Shown: positions 1 through 7,071, counted from the stretch's first letter. The stretch is 7,144 bases of DNA from Bacteroidota bacterium (GCA_947457085.1 CANGUS010000092.1:1-7144), one strand, 5' to 3'. Numbers and translations are program-made. The notes: generated by a model not told the origin, from the sequence alone.

Positions 1-61
1 CATTTTATAAACAGCAAAAATGGAAACAGCAGTAGACTTAGTCAATAGATGTTGCTAAATT

Positions 62-94
62 TTCATTGCATAATGATGGCATTATGGCAATGAA
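62..94 (-). terminator. Hairpin after the TonB receptor gene, likely transcript end
   Basis: The arms TTCATTGCATAATG and CATTATGGCAATGAA pair over 14 bp around the loop ATGG, with one unpaired G at 86. The hairpin begins 12 bp past the receptor stop codon. It is followed on the minus strand by AAAATTTAGC, not by a T-run, so it is not a textbook Rho-independent terminator. It may still mark or protect the 3' end, and because it is symmetric it could serve transcripts from either side. Confidence 0.45.
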
Positions 95-105
95 CAATTA
101 CTGTA

Positions 106-2946
106 TTAAAATTTAAAAGTTGCACTGAATATAAACATTCTAGGTGCTCTATTTTTAGTAAAAATTTTATCTTTGTCAGTATACGTTCTGCTTCTATCAA
201 AATCTAGGTACGTAATGATATCTTGAGCTAATAAATCTCTGGCATTGAATTTTAATTCAAGTTTATTATCTAAGAACGTTTTAGCGATTTGAAAATCAAC
301 TACAGTTCTTTCCTTATCAAAAAATTCAGGCAATAAATTACTACCTGCAACGGCAAGCCTTCTTCCAATTCTATTGAGTGACAAGGTAGATGATAAACCA
401 GAACTATCACCAACATAACTTAATCCAACATTGATGATGTAAGGCGACTGACCTTGTAAAGGACGCGAACTAATACCTCCATTTAAACTACTACCAAGAT
501 CTACAGACGATCGTGTAATCGTCCCATTACCTGACAACGTAAAATTATTCAGCACAGATTTTTCATTTTTTCTTGCAAAAAGAGTAGATAAAAGAACCCT
601 GAATTCAAGTTCTGCACCAGAAATGGTTGCAGACTTGCTTTGAACGTATTGTGCCTCACTTGCGAAAGCTGATGAAGTGGAAAACTCAATTGGATTTGTG
701 ATGTCTTTGTGAAAAGCAGATACAGAAAGCAACTGTGCTCTGCCTGGGAAAAATTCATATCTAACATCGAAATTATTGATACTTGCCCTTTTTAATCTTG
801 AATCACCAAAAACAAAAAAACCTGTAAGATATTCTGGGAAACCAAAATTGGCTAATTCTCTGTATTCAGGTCTATTTAACGTTTTGCTGTATGACAATCG
901 TACATTTGTTTTTTCAGTTAATGAATAAACTAAATTAGCTGAAGGATTATAATCTAGCTTTGTATAATCGACATTGATTGCACCTAATCCACGTTGTTCA
1001 GCCACTAATTTTTGATTAAATTTTTCTATCCTTACCCCATAAATCAATCTAAATTTTTTGTACCGCTGATCATTCATTAAGTAGGCATGCAACACTGAAG
1101 AAGCTGCATCATAAGCAGAGTTCGGAACAGTACCGTCATTCACCAATATAGATGCTTTACCATTAGAAAGTACACCTAAGTTTTGTGTCAAAAAAATCTG
1201 TTCATAAGGTAAATTTAATATTGAATAATCTACCTCATAAGGTCCACCTGCTTGAAGTTCTGCAAAACCTAATACTCTATTATCATAATCTCTTTCTCTG
1301 CCTAGGTATCCTACTCCCATTTTAAACATATTTTGGCTACCTTTAAAAAGTGTATAAGGTTGCGAAATGTCTAATTTAGCAGTTTTAAGATTTTCTTGGG
1401 AATTAGCAGATATCATGGTTCCATTTAAACCTGCGGTTACTGTACCACTGCCCAAGCGACTGTTATTGGAAATAGCTTGAAATGGTGTAATTCTCTCCAC
1501 TTTGCTGTATGCAACTAACCAATTTATTTTTGTTTTAAATTTACCAATTTGGTGATCACCTAGTAGCTGACTGTTGATAATTTTATCTGAAACAAAATTT
1601 CGAAATATTTCTTGTATTTTGTTGGTTGAATCTAATGTATATTCAGTATACCCTCTTCGCTTCACTAATGTATTATCAGTGTTTACGCTCAAGTTATTTT
1701 TCCAACTGATATTATTCCTATTATTTATCTTAATACCAAAGTTAGCCAATGCCGACCAAATTACCTCTTCATTATACACAGAATCAATGAATTTTCTCTC
1801 TTGTACAGGAGCATAATCAGGGTCGTTAATGTTACTACCATTACCATTGAAGGAATTACGTTCTCCAGTTAAAAATGTATTGCTTCTATTATAGGTAACT
1901 GAAAATAGGGATGAAATAAATTCTTTTTCTTTTCTTTTTATGTTTAGACTTTTTACTAATTGTAAACTTAAGTTCGGTCTAGTTCCAACTTCTTCTACTC
2001 CCCACTTGTACTTCCCAAATAATTTTGCATATCCAAGTTTATCTGTAGTTGATGAATTTATAAAGCCTTGTTTATCAGAAGGTATGCCACTTGGCAATGC
2101 CCGTGTACCATCATCTAAACCTAACCAATCTCTACTGCCTTTCATTTCAGAAGCAAAGCTTTTTTTCCCAGTTATCAAATTGTTGTAACCTTGACTTATT
2201 GAAATAATAGAAATTGGCTTAGATGAAGTAGACTTTGTAGTAATTTCAATAATTCCTCCCCCAAACTCTGCTGTTTTGTCTGGAGTAGCCGTTTTAAAAA
2301 TCACTAAATTATCGATAATTCCTGATGGAAAAATATCATATGCAAATGCTTTCCTATCACTTTCTGTACTTGGTAATGGGGCACCGTTTATAAACGATGC
2401 ATTGTAACGATCATTTAAACCACGTATTACAGCAAACTTATCATTTTGGATACTTGCTCCTGTAACGCGTTTTATCACATCACTGCTACTTTTATCGGGT
2501 GTTTTCTTAATTGTTTCTGCTGAAACACCATCACTCACACTCGCACTGTTTTTTTGTGCTACTAATAAAGTAGCTACGGTTTCCCCTGCACCTTTCACTC
2601 TTTGAGCGGCTATCACAGCACCTTTTAGTTGTTTAGCGGCAATACTTAATGAAATATTAATTTCTTTACTTTCATTTTCACCTACACTAATATCTGTAAC
2701 AATTTTTTCGACATATCCTTTACGTTTACATTTTAAAGAATAGTTTCCTGCTTGAAGTTTTCCGAAAGTAAAAACACCATTTTGATCTGAAATGGTAAAA
2801 ATATTCTTTTCAATTAAAGTGATGGTATCTCCACTCAGTGGTAAACCAGTCTGGCTATGTACTACCTTACCTGTAATTATTCCCTTTTGGGCAAAAGCCG
2901 TACTTCCAATGAATAGGAATATAATAAGTAAATATTTTGATTTCAT
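106..2946 (-). CDS. TonB-dependent outer-membrane receptor with N-terminal carboxypeptidase-regulatory-like domain
   Basis: This 946-residue protein is a probable outer-membrane importer powered by TonB/ExbB/ExbD; its substrate cannot be read from the sequence. Residues 1-19 form a signal peptide (hydrophobic YLLIIFLFIG, cleavage after AFA, mature protein starting at Gln20). Residues about 22-104 are a beta-sandwich carboxypeptidase-regulatory-like domain (ITGKVVHSQTGLPL, then GVFTFGKLQAGNYSLKCKRKGY). Residues about 130-240 are the plug, with the family signature ASVSDGVSAETIKKTPD, then RGLNDRYN at 175-182, NGAPLPSTESDR at 188-198 and KTATPDKTAEFGGGIIEITT at 218-237. The rest is the beta-barrel; conserved late-barrel motifs are SYSKTLNRPEYREL (685-698), GDSRLKRASINNFDVRYEFF (714-733) and SGAELEFR (776-783). 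It ends in FIFSATFKF, a terminal-Phe beta-signal for Bam assembly. No classical TonB box is obvious between the first domain and the plug. The length is normal and the frame intact. The ATG is chosen because it gives the complete signal peptide; the upstream bases are A/T-rich without a Shine-Dalgarno sequence. No SusD partner is adjacent, so a SusCD glycan system is not indicated. Confidence 0.95.
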   Translation of the reverse strand: MKSKYLLIIFLFIGSTAFAQKGIITGKVVHSQTGLPLSGDTITLIEKNIFTISDQNGVFTFGKLQAGNYSLKCKRKGYVEKIVTDISVGENESKEINISLSIAAKQLKGAVIAAQRVKGAGETVATLLVAQKNSASVSDGVSAETIKKTPDKSSSDVIKRVTGASIQNDKFAVIRGLNDRYNASFINGAPLPSTESDRKAFAYDIFPSGIIDNLVIFKTATPDKTAEFGGGIIEITTKSTSSKPISIISISQGYNNLITGKKSFASEMKGSRDWLGLDDGTRALPSGIPSDKQGFINSSTTDKLGYAKLFGKYKWGVEEVGTRPNLSLQLVKSLNIKRKEKEFISSLFSVTYNRSNTFLTGERNSFNGNGSNINDPDYAPVQERKFIDSVYNEEVIWSALANFGIKINNRNNISWKNNLSVNTDNTLVKRRGYTEYTLDSTNKIQEIFRNFVSDKIINSQLLGDHQIGKFKTKINWLVAYSKVERITPFQAISNNSRLGSGTVTAGLNGTMISANSQENLKTAKLDISQPYTLFKGSQNMFKMGVGYLGRERDYDNRVLGFAELQAGGPYEVDYSILNLPYEQIFLTQNLGVLSNGKASILVNDGTVPNSAYDAASSVLHAYLMNDQRYKKFRLIYGVRIEKFNQKLVAEQRGLGAINVDYTKLDYNPSANLVYSLTEKTNVRLSYSKTLNRPEYRELANFGFPEYLTGFFVFGDSRLKRASINNFDVRYEFFPGRAQLLSVSAFHKDITNPIEFSTSSAFASEAQYVQSKSATISGAELEFRVLLSTLFARKNEKSVLNNFTLSGNGTITRSSVDLGSSLNGGISSRPLQGQSPYIINVGLSYVGDSSGLSSTLSLNRIGRRLAVAGSNLLPEFFDKERTVVDFQIAKTFLDNKLELKFNARDLLAQDIITYLDFDRSRTYTDKDKIFTKNRAPRMFIFSATFKF

Positions 2947-3065
2947 TTTAAAAATTGTTTGAAGTTTGAAGTGTGGTAAATATTTTATTTAAGAAGTAAA
3001 ATAAATGCTACAATGGGTAAATATTAATTGAATACTATTTCTATTTTTTGATTATTTGAATGGTA

Positions 3066-4124
3066 TTATTTCTGAATAGTAACTTTTACATTTTGATTGA
3101 TACCGTTTTCAGATTTTGTGCTTAAGATATATACTCCATTGCTCAAATCTGATACATCGATGTCATTTAAGCCATTCTTTAATACAATATTCTTTATGTA
3201 TTGACCAGTTGCAGTAGTAAGGTTTGCTTCTACATTCACAGTACTATTTAAGTTGACATTAAGTTTACCATTAGTTACTGGATTGGGGTATACGGTTAGA
3301 TTTTGCTCATCGCATTTTAACACTGTATTTAAAATAGGTGAGTACATAAACGAACCATCTATATCCATCATCTTTAAACGATACATTACTGCTTTATTGC
3401 TGATTATATTATCATCTTTAAAGTAATATGTTGTATTGGTAGACGAATTAGATTGTGCTGCTACGTTTCCGATTGTTTTCCATTTCGCATTACTAGTCTC
3501 CGATTTTTCAATTTCAAATTTTTCAATATTTTTTTCAAAAGAAGTACTCCAATTTAGGTGTACTTTACAATTGTCAGACGTTAGAGAAAAGTTGTTTAAA
3601 ATTAACGGAAGTGGATAACTAGCAACTACTTCTATGGTTGACAAAGCAGCATTATCTGTAGTTTGATCACCAGCAACTTGGGTGCCATTTGCACAAGTAG
3701 TCCCATTTCCGAAATTTATGTTCCCTGAAAAAGTTTGTGCAGCTGTAACAACATTACCAGCTTGTACCTTTAGTATAATGGTACGACTTGTATTTACTGG
3801 AATTGGATCGGTTGAATTGCAAAGTCGTAGTTGAGAACCAGTGTTTGTTAATATAGACCAGCCAGCAGGTAGGCCAGTTTGTTGGGCAGTTGGTAAAAAG
3901 GTAACTGAAGTTGGTACTTGTATAATTGGTCTAAGCTTAGCTTGTGCAACTGTTGAAACTGGTCCAGTATTCCCTATGGTAACTACTATGTCAATGGTAC
4001 CTCCTACAATTACAACGCCTGAATTTGATGGTAATACATTTATAAACGGATTCGCTTGTCCAAAAACATTCAATGCAATCAGTGTTGTTGCCAGTGTAAA
4101 AATTATTAGTTTAAAAAATTTCAT
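3066..4124 (-). CDS. Secreted surface protein with T9SS type A sorting domain (duplicated N-terminal domain plus FnIII-like domain)
   Basis: This 352-residue protein is exported by Sec and then by the type IX secretion system; its molecular function is unknown. Residues 1-22 are a signal peptide (KLIIFTLATTLIALNVFG, mature start Gln23). Residues 23-168 form a probable Ig-like beta-sandwich domain (TIDIVVTIGNTGPVS, PAGWSILTNTGSQLRLCNST, SGNINFGNGTTC) with two cysteines, C102 and C144. It is nearly the same as the N-terminal domain of the upstream neighbour. Residues about 172-270 (PLILNNFSLTSDNCKVHLNW through FEIEKSE to YRLKMMDIDGSFMYSPI) match the fibronectin-III-like segment commonly placed before T9SS tails. 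Residues 275-352 are a typical type A sorting domain: LTVYPNPVTNGKLNV, then DLSNGVYILSTKSENG, then a basic end (VKVTIQK). In known substrates the PorU sortase removes this tail and the protein is usually attached to the outer surface. No catalytic motif is seen, so an adhesive, binding or structural role is my inference. It lies 101 bp after the upstream gene and 119 bp before the receptor, probably in the same transcript. Confidence 0.93.
   Translation of the reverse strand: MKFFKLIIFTLATTLIALNVFGQANPFINVLPSNSGVVIVGGTIDIVVTIGNTGPVSTVAQAKLRPIIQVPTSVTFLPTAQQTGLPAGWSILTNTGSQLRLCNSTDPIPVNTSRTIILKVQAGNVVTAAQTFSGNINFGNGTTCANGTQVAGDQTTDNAALSTIEVVASYPLPLILNNFSLTSDNCKVHLNWSTSFEKNIEKFEIEKSETSNAKWKTIGNVAAQSNSSTNTTYYFKDDNIISNKAVMYRLKMMDIDGSFMYSPILNTVLKCDEQNLTVYPNPVTNGKLNVNLNSTVNVEANLTTATGQYIKNIVLKNGLNDIDVSDLSNGVYILSTKSENGINQNVKVTIQK
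3069..3302 (-). other. T9SS type A C-terminal sorting domain of the 352-residue protein
   Basis: Residues 275-352 carry LTVYPNPV, ANLTTATGQYIKNIVL, then DVSDLSNGVYILSTKSENG and a terminal VKVTIQK. The overall pattern matches the tail of the upstream neighbour, but the two tails are clearly diverged, unlike the two N-terminal domains. Confidence 0.9.
3621..4058 (-). repeat. Direct repeat, copy B: duplicated N-terminal domain of the 352-residue protein
   Basis: This stretch encodes residues 23-168 of the shorter surface protein. It matches 6350-6784 closely in both DNA and protein, in the same orientation. By hand alignment about 22 of some 145 residues differ, plus a one-residue indel near residue 122. 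The match starts essentially at the signal-peptide cleavage point (QANPFINVLPSNSG) and stops at STIEVVA, so its edges coincide with domain edges. The signal peptides and the C-terminal parts do not match. Confidence 0.9.
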
Positions 4125-4225
4125 TTTCTATTTATTCTGTATTTGTGATTTATAATTTTGTTTGAATATTATTTTTATTAATATTAGATACCTAAAACTG
4201 TTTGCAATAAATTTTTTATATTTTA

Positions 4226-6853
4226 TTACATACCTACCTTAGTAAATTTTGCAACTTTGATTTCCTTACCATTTATATAAACCAATAAGTAAACTCCTTT
4301 TGCAAGTGCACTGATATCTATCGTGTTAAAATATGAATTTTCTTTCACCTTTTGAGACATTATCTTGGCACCACTTTCTGTTAAAATTTGAAAATAAGCT
4401 CCACTAGTAATTGCTGCAGAGTGATCAATACTGATACTATTTTGCGCAGGATTAGGGTATACATTTAATTCTAGACAGCCAGGAGGCATAAGTGTAATGT
4501 CAGAAGTAACCGAGCATCCATTCGAATCAACTACAGTGAATGTCCATACGCCAGGTCCTTTAATAAACTCACCCAAGCCAATGTATGGGGGCTTTCCACC
4601 ACTAGCAGAAATATTTATCATCGTGCTATCTCCACAATATTTAATTGCATCGTAAGCCGCAACTATTTTTAATTTCTCAGGTTGAATAATATTTATTGTT
4701 GGATTTGTTGTTGCATAACACGAAGGATTATTTATTAATCGGATGTCTACCGTATAATTGCCTGCTGGCACAACAAAAATATTTGAATTTTGATATAAGT
4801 CATTATTTAAACTATATTCGTATGCACCTACACCACCGCTTGCTGATATTGTAACAATACTACTGTCACCATTACAAAGTATTGGAGTGGCTACAACTGT
4901 TCCGGTAATTGGAAGTGGTTGTGTTAAAAAGATTGTGTCTGTTTTATTTGAACACCCATTAGAATCTCTGACTGTAATTCTGTAATTGCCTGCAGGAACT
5001 GTAAAAATATTTGTACTTAAAAATAATGTATCATTGATACTGAACTCATATGGTAAAATGCCACCTGTAGCTGTAGCTGTGATGTTGCTAAAATCTCCAA
5101 AACAAGTGATTGGAGTTGCCGAAGCACTGATGTTAGGAGTTTGTGGCTGTGGGTTAATTTCAATATTATTGACTATAGTTGGGGCACAACCACTCAAATT
5201 TTGTACTGCTAAAGTATGAACTCCTGCATTTGCAATAAAACCATTAGCCGGATAACTGCTGTATGGCGCACCATCAAAACTAAATGTGAGTGCTGTAGTA
5301 TCGCTAACCACAACGATTTCTCCAGTAGCTTTTGTACAAGTAGGTTGTGTAATACTTAAACTAGGTAAAGCAGGAGAAAGAGGCTGAGGGTCTATGGTAA
5401 TGTATGTAAATGGAGAAAGACAACCACCTAACGCTAACGCTTGTGCTGCTATCAATGAATGGGTGCCAGTAACTATACCGGTATAACCTCCTACAGGATA
5501 AGCACTGAATGGTCCTCCATCTAAACTAAAAGTTAAGCCTGTTGTATCTGAAGTAATTAAAACACTACCTGTAGAAACTGTACAAGTAGGCTGAGTAATA
5601 TTTACAAGTGGTTCAAGTGGTGCATTTGCTACTGTATTGATCGTTATTGAAGCAACATTAGAAGAAGTACAACCAAACGAATTGGTTACATTGAAAGAAT
5701 AACTGCCAGCAGCAAGATTATTTATAGAAGTAGTTGTTGTGTTACCACTTATATTTCCTGGATTGATAGTCCATTGACCAGCTGGTAAATTTGATAAATG
5801 AACAGAACCAGTAGAAACTGTACAAGTAGGTTGTGTAACCGAATCTATGGTAGGTGTTAATGGGGTAGGCGGTTGAACATTGATTGTAAAGTTAGTGATA
5901 GCAGGACTACAATTACTTGCATTTTTTGCTAAAATAGTATGTGCTCCCGAACCCAATATATAACCGCTTGTTGGATAGCTGTTAAAAGAACCTCCGTCTA
6001 CACTATAAATCAAACCAGTGGTATCTGAAGTAATCGTAACAACACCTAAAGAATTGGTACAGGTAGGATCTATTATATTTACAACGGTAGTTGGCACTGC
6101 TATCGGTTCTGTGATTGCAATATTTGTGTTCGTAATACAACCTTGAGGGTTGCTGCTATCTCTTGCAGTTATCGTATAGTTCCCTGCTGGCACAGTAAAA
6201 ATAGTACTTGATTGCCAAGTTGTAGTTCCTGAAATATTGTACTCGACAGGACCAACAGCTGGAGGGTTGGTAACATTACAAGTAATATTTGTTAAATCAC
6301 CATTGCATAAAATGGTACCTGCTGTAGCTGTAACTCCCATAGTGCATCCTGCTACTACTTCTATTGTTGAAAGGGCTGAATTATCTATAGTAAGATCACC
6401 AGCAACTGCAGTACCAGCAGCACAGGTAGTCCCATTTCCAAAATTTATATTTCCTGAAAATGTTTGTGCAGGCGCAACAGTAACACCTTGTACCTTTAAT
6501 ATAATAGTGCGACTCGTATTTACTGGAATCGCATCGGTTGAATTACAAAGTCTCAATTGGGTACCTGAATTTGTTAAAATAGTCCATCCAGCCGGTAAGC
6601 CGGTTTGTTGGGCAATGGGTAAAAAGGCAACTGAAGCTGGTACTTGGATAATTGGTCTGAGCTTTGCCTGTGGAACTGCTGAAACAGGTCCCGTATTTCC
6701 TATGGTTACAACAATATCGATAGTACCACCAGTGGCTACAATACCTGAATTTGATGGCAATACATTTATAAAAGGGTTGGCTTGTCCAAATGAGCTGAAT
6801 TTTGTAGAAATTATTATTGTAAAAATTACAAATAATTGTTTTAATATCTTCAT
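4226..6853 (-). CDS. Large secreted SprB-repeat surface protein with T9SS type A sorting domain (adhesin-like)
   Basis: This 875-residue modular surface protein is probably an adhesin or matrix-like protein exported by the type IX secretion system. Residues 1-23 are a signal peptide (mature start Gln24). Residues 24-168 are the Ig-like domain shared with the downstream neighbour (C103 and C144). Residues about 170-792 hold eight SprB-like repeats of roughly 67-81 residues. Repeats 1, 6, 7 and 8 are close to the canonical form (CNGD, GGxxPYEYS, VPAGNYTITVRDSNGC). Repeats 2, 4 and 5 follow a second pattern (QPTCTxSTGxV, SDTTGLTFSLDGGPFSAYP, a closing Cys), and repeat 3 is a variant of it. Residues 794-875 are the sorting tail (LELNVYPNPAQNSISI, DISALAKGVYLLVYINGKEI, then the basic AKFTKVGM). 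SprB of Flavobacterium johnsoniae is a gliding adhesin carrying this repeat, but the repeat is widespread in Bacteroidota proteins unrelated to motility, and this protein is far shorter than SprB. A gliding role is therefore not claimed. The chosen ATG gives the only full signal peptide. It is the first gene of the probable operon. Confidence 0.93.
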   Translation of the reverse strand: MKILKQLFVIFTIIISTKFSSFGQANPFINVLPSNSGIVATGGTIDIVVTIGNTGPVSAVPQAKLRPIIQVPASVAFLPIAQQTGLPAGWTILTNSGTQLRLCNSTDAIPVNTSRTIILKVQGVTVAPAQTFSGNINFGNGTTCAAGTAVAGDLTIDNSALSTIEVVAGCTMGVTATAGTILCNGDLTNITCNVTNPPAVGPVEYNISGTTTWQSSTIFTVPAGNYTITARDSSNPQGCITNTNIAITEPIAVPTTVVNIIDPTCTNSLGVVTITSDTTGLIYSVDGGSFNSYPTSGYILGSGAHTILAKNASNCSPAITNFTINVQPPTPLTPTIDSVTQPTCTVSTGSVHLSNLPAGQWTINPGNISGNTTTTSINNLAAGSYSFNVTNSFGCTSSNVASITINTVANAPLEPLVNITQPTCTVSTGSVLITSDTTGLTFSLDGGPFSAYPVGGYTGIVTGTHSLIAAQALALGGCLSPFTYITIDPQPLSPALPSLSITQPTCTKATGEIVVVSDTTALTFSFDGAPYSSYPANGFIANAGVHTLAVQNLSGCAPTIVNNIEINPQPQTPNISASATPITCFGDFSNITATATGGILPYEFSINDTLFLSTNIFTVPAGNYRITVRDSNGCSNKTDTIFLTQPLPITGTVVATPILCNGDSSIVTISASGGVGAYEYSLNNDLYQNSNIFVVPAGNYTVDIRLINNPSCYATTNPTINIIQPEKLKIVAAYDAIKYCGDSTMINISASGGKPPYIGLGEFIKGPGVWTFTVVDSNGCSVTSDITLMPPGCLELNVYPNPAQNSISIDHSAAITSGAYFQILTESGAKIMSQKVKENSYFNTIDISALAKGVYLLVYINGKEIKVAKFTKVGM
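4229..4474 (-). other. T9SS type A C-terminal sorting domain of the 875-residue protein
   Basis: Residues 794-875 follow the usual pattern of this tail: an opening NVYPNP strand, a central strand pair (YFQILTESGAKIMSQ), the motif ISALAKGVYLLVY, and a short basic end. In studied members the tail directs passage through the outer-membrane translocon and is cut off by the PorU sortase. Confidence 0.9.
4478..6346 (-). repeat. Eight tandem SprB-like protein repeats
   Basis: Approximate units in transcription order are 6346-6104, 6091-5870, 5863-5630, 5623-5381, 5377-5144, 5143-4916, 4915-4679 and 4678-4478. Each holds two cysteines, one near the start and one near the end. For units 2 to 8 the pairs are C265/C315, C344/C395, C424/C478, C506/C556, C584/C634, C660/C712 and C740/C780. 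Unit 1 has C183 and C239, with extra cysteines at 170 and 192. The DNA of the inner units still shows related stretches, for example the segments encoding QPTCTVSTGSV near 5580 and 5820, so some copies arose fairly recently. The last unit is the shortest. Confidence 0.85.
6350..6784 (-). repeat. Direct repeat, copy A: duplicated N-terminal domain of the 875-residue protein
   Basis: This is the partner of the repeat at 3621-4058 and encodes residues 24-168 of the SprB-repeat protein. Long identical blocks include TIDIVVTIGNTGPVS, QAKLRPIIQVP, IPVNTSRTIILKVQ and TFSGNINFGNGTTCA. Many of the DNA differences are synonymous third-base changes, which suggests the domain has been kept under protein-level selection since the duplication. 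Confidence 0.9.
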
Positions 6854-7071
6854 TAGAATATAAATAATAGTTTACTTTAAATTTTATAATATCATTTTAA
6901 GATATGTTAGTATTTTAACTCTACATGTAATTCATTTTGATTAATTACAAAAAATAAATTTTAGAATAATAAAATGAATGAAATAATGTAAAATTTTCTC
7001 ATCATATCATATAAATGATTTAAGATTTGCAAATATAAAACTCGTAACAAGTAAATTATTTATTCAATATT
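6854..7071. other. AT-rich intergenic region upstream of the surface-protein genes
   Basis: This 218-bp gap holds the -7 candidate at 7030-7037, the 10-bp palindrome ATTTGCAAAT at 7025-7034 and a 14-codon mini-ORF on the minus strand (7005-6961, MMRKFYIISFILLF). I see no tRNA, riboswitch-like fold or repeat here. Confidence 0.5.
7030..7037 (-). promoter_or_regulatory. Candidate Bacteroidota -7 promoter box for the surface-protein operon
   Basis: Read on the minus strand the bases are TATATTTG, a perfect match to the Bacteroidota -7 consensus TAnnTTTG. Transcription would begin near 7023 and leave an untranslated leader of about 170 nt before the 875-residue gene. No good TTTG box is found at the usual distance upstream (around 7057-7062), so the -33 element is weak or absent. 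This is the only perfect -7 match I found on the minus strand within the three minus-strand upstream gaps. Confidence 0.4.

Noticed and set aside
1..22. ATG on the minus strand at 3-1, with a near-match to a -7 box (CATTTTTG) at 22-15
   Set aside because: The codon sits exactly at the window edge and the box has one mismatch and lies too close to the ATG for confidence.
1..48. Possible end of a plus-strand gene entering from the left (HFINSKNGNSSRLSQ then stop)
   Set aside because: Another plus frame is open for 32 bases as well, and nothing distinguishes them. Too little sequence is present to support a gene.
1574..2188. Open frames on the plus strand inside the TonB receptor gene
   Set aside because: They lie opposite well-conserved receptor coding sequence and have no recognisable domain; they are chance frames.
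4165..4185. Inverted repeat AATATTA/TAATATT between the two surface-protein genes
   Set aside because: The stem is only 7 bp and entirely A/T, with a 7-base loop, so it is too weak to call a terminator in DNA of this composition.
4478..6346. Regular repetition suggesting a CRISPR array
   Set aside because: The units are about 225-245 bp, in frame, diverged in DNA and alike in protein, so they are protein repeats.
4226..6853. Naming the large protein SprB or assigning it to gliding motility
   Set aside because: SprB-like repeats occur in many Bacteroidota surface proteins. The protein is far smaller than SprB, and no gld or spr genes are in the window.
6237..6863. Open frame of 208 codons on the plus strand opposite the shared N-terminal domain
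   Set aside because: It is antisense to a gene with a clear signal peptide and domain structure. Its translation is low-complexity and matches no domain I recognise, and a parallel open frame opposite the duplicated copy (3841-4155) follows from the shared DNA.
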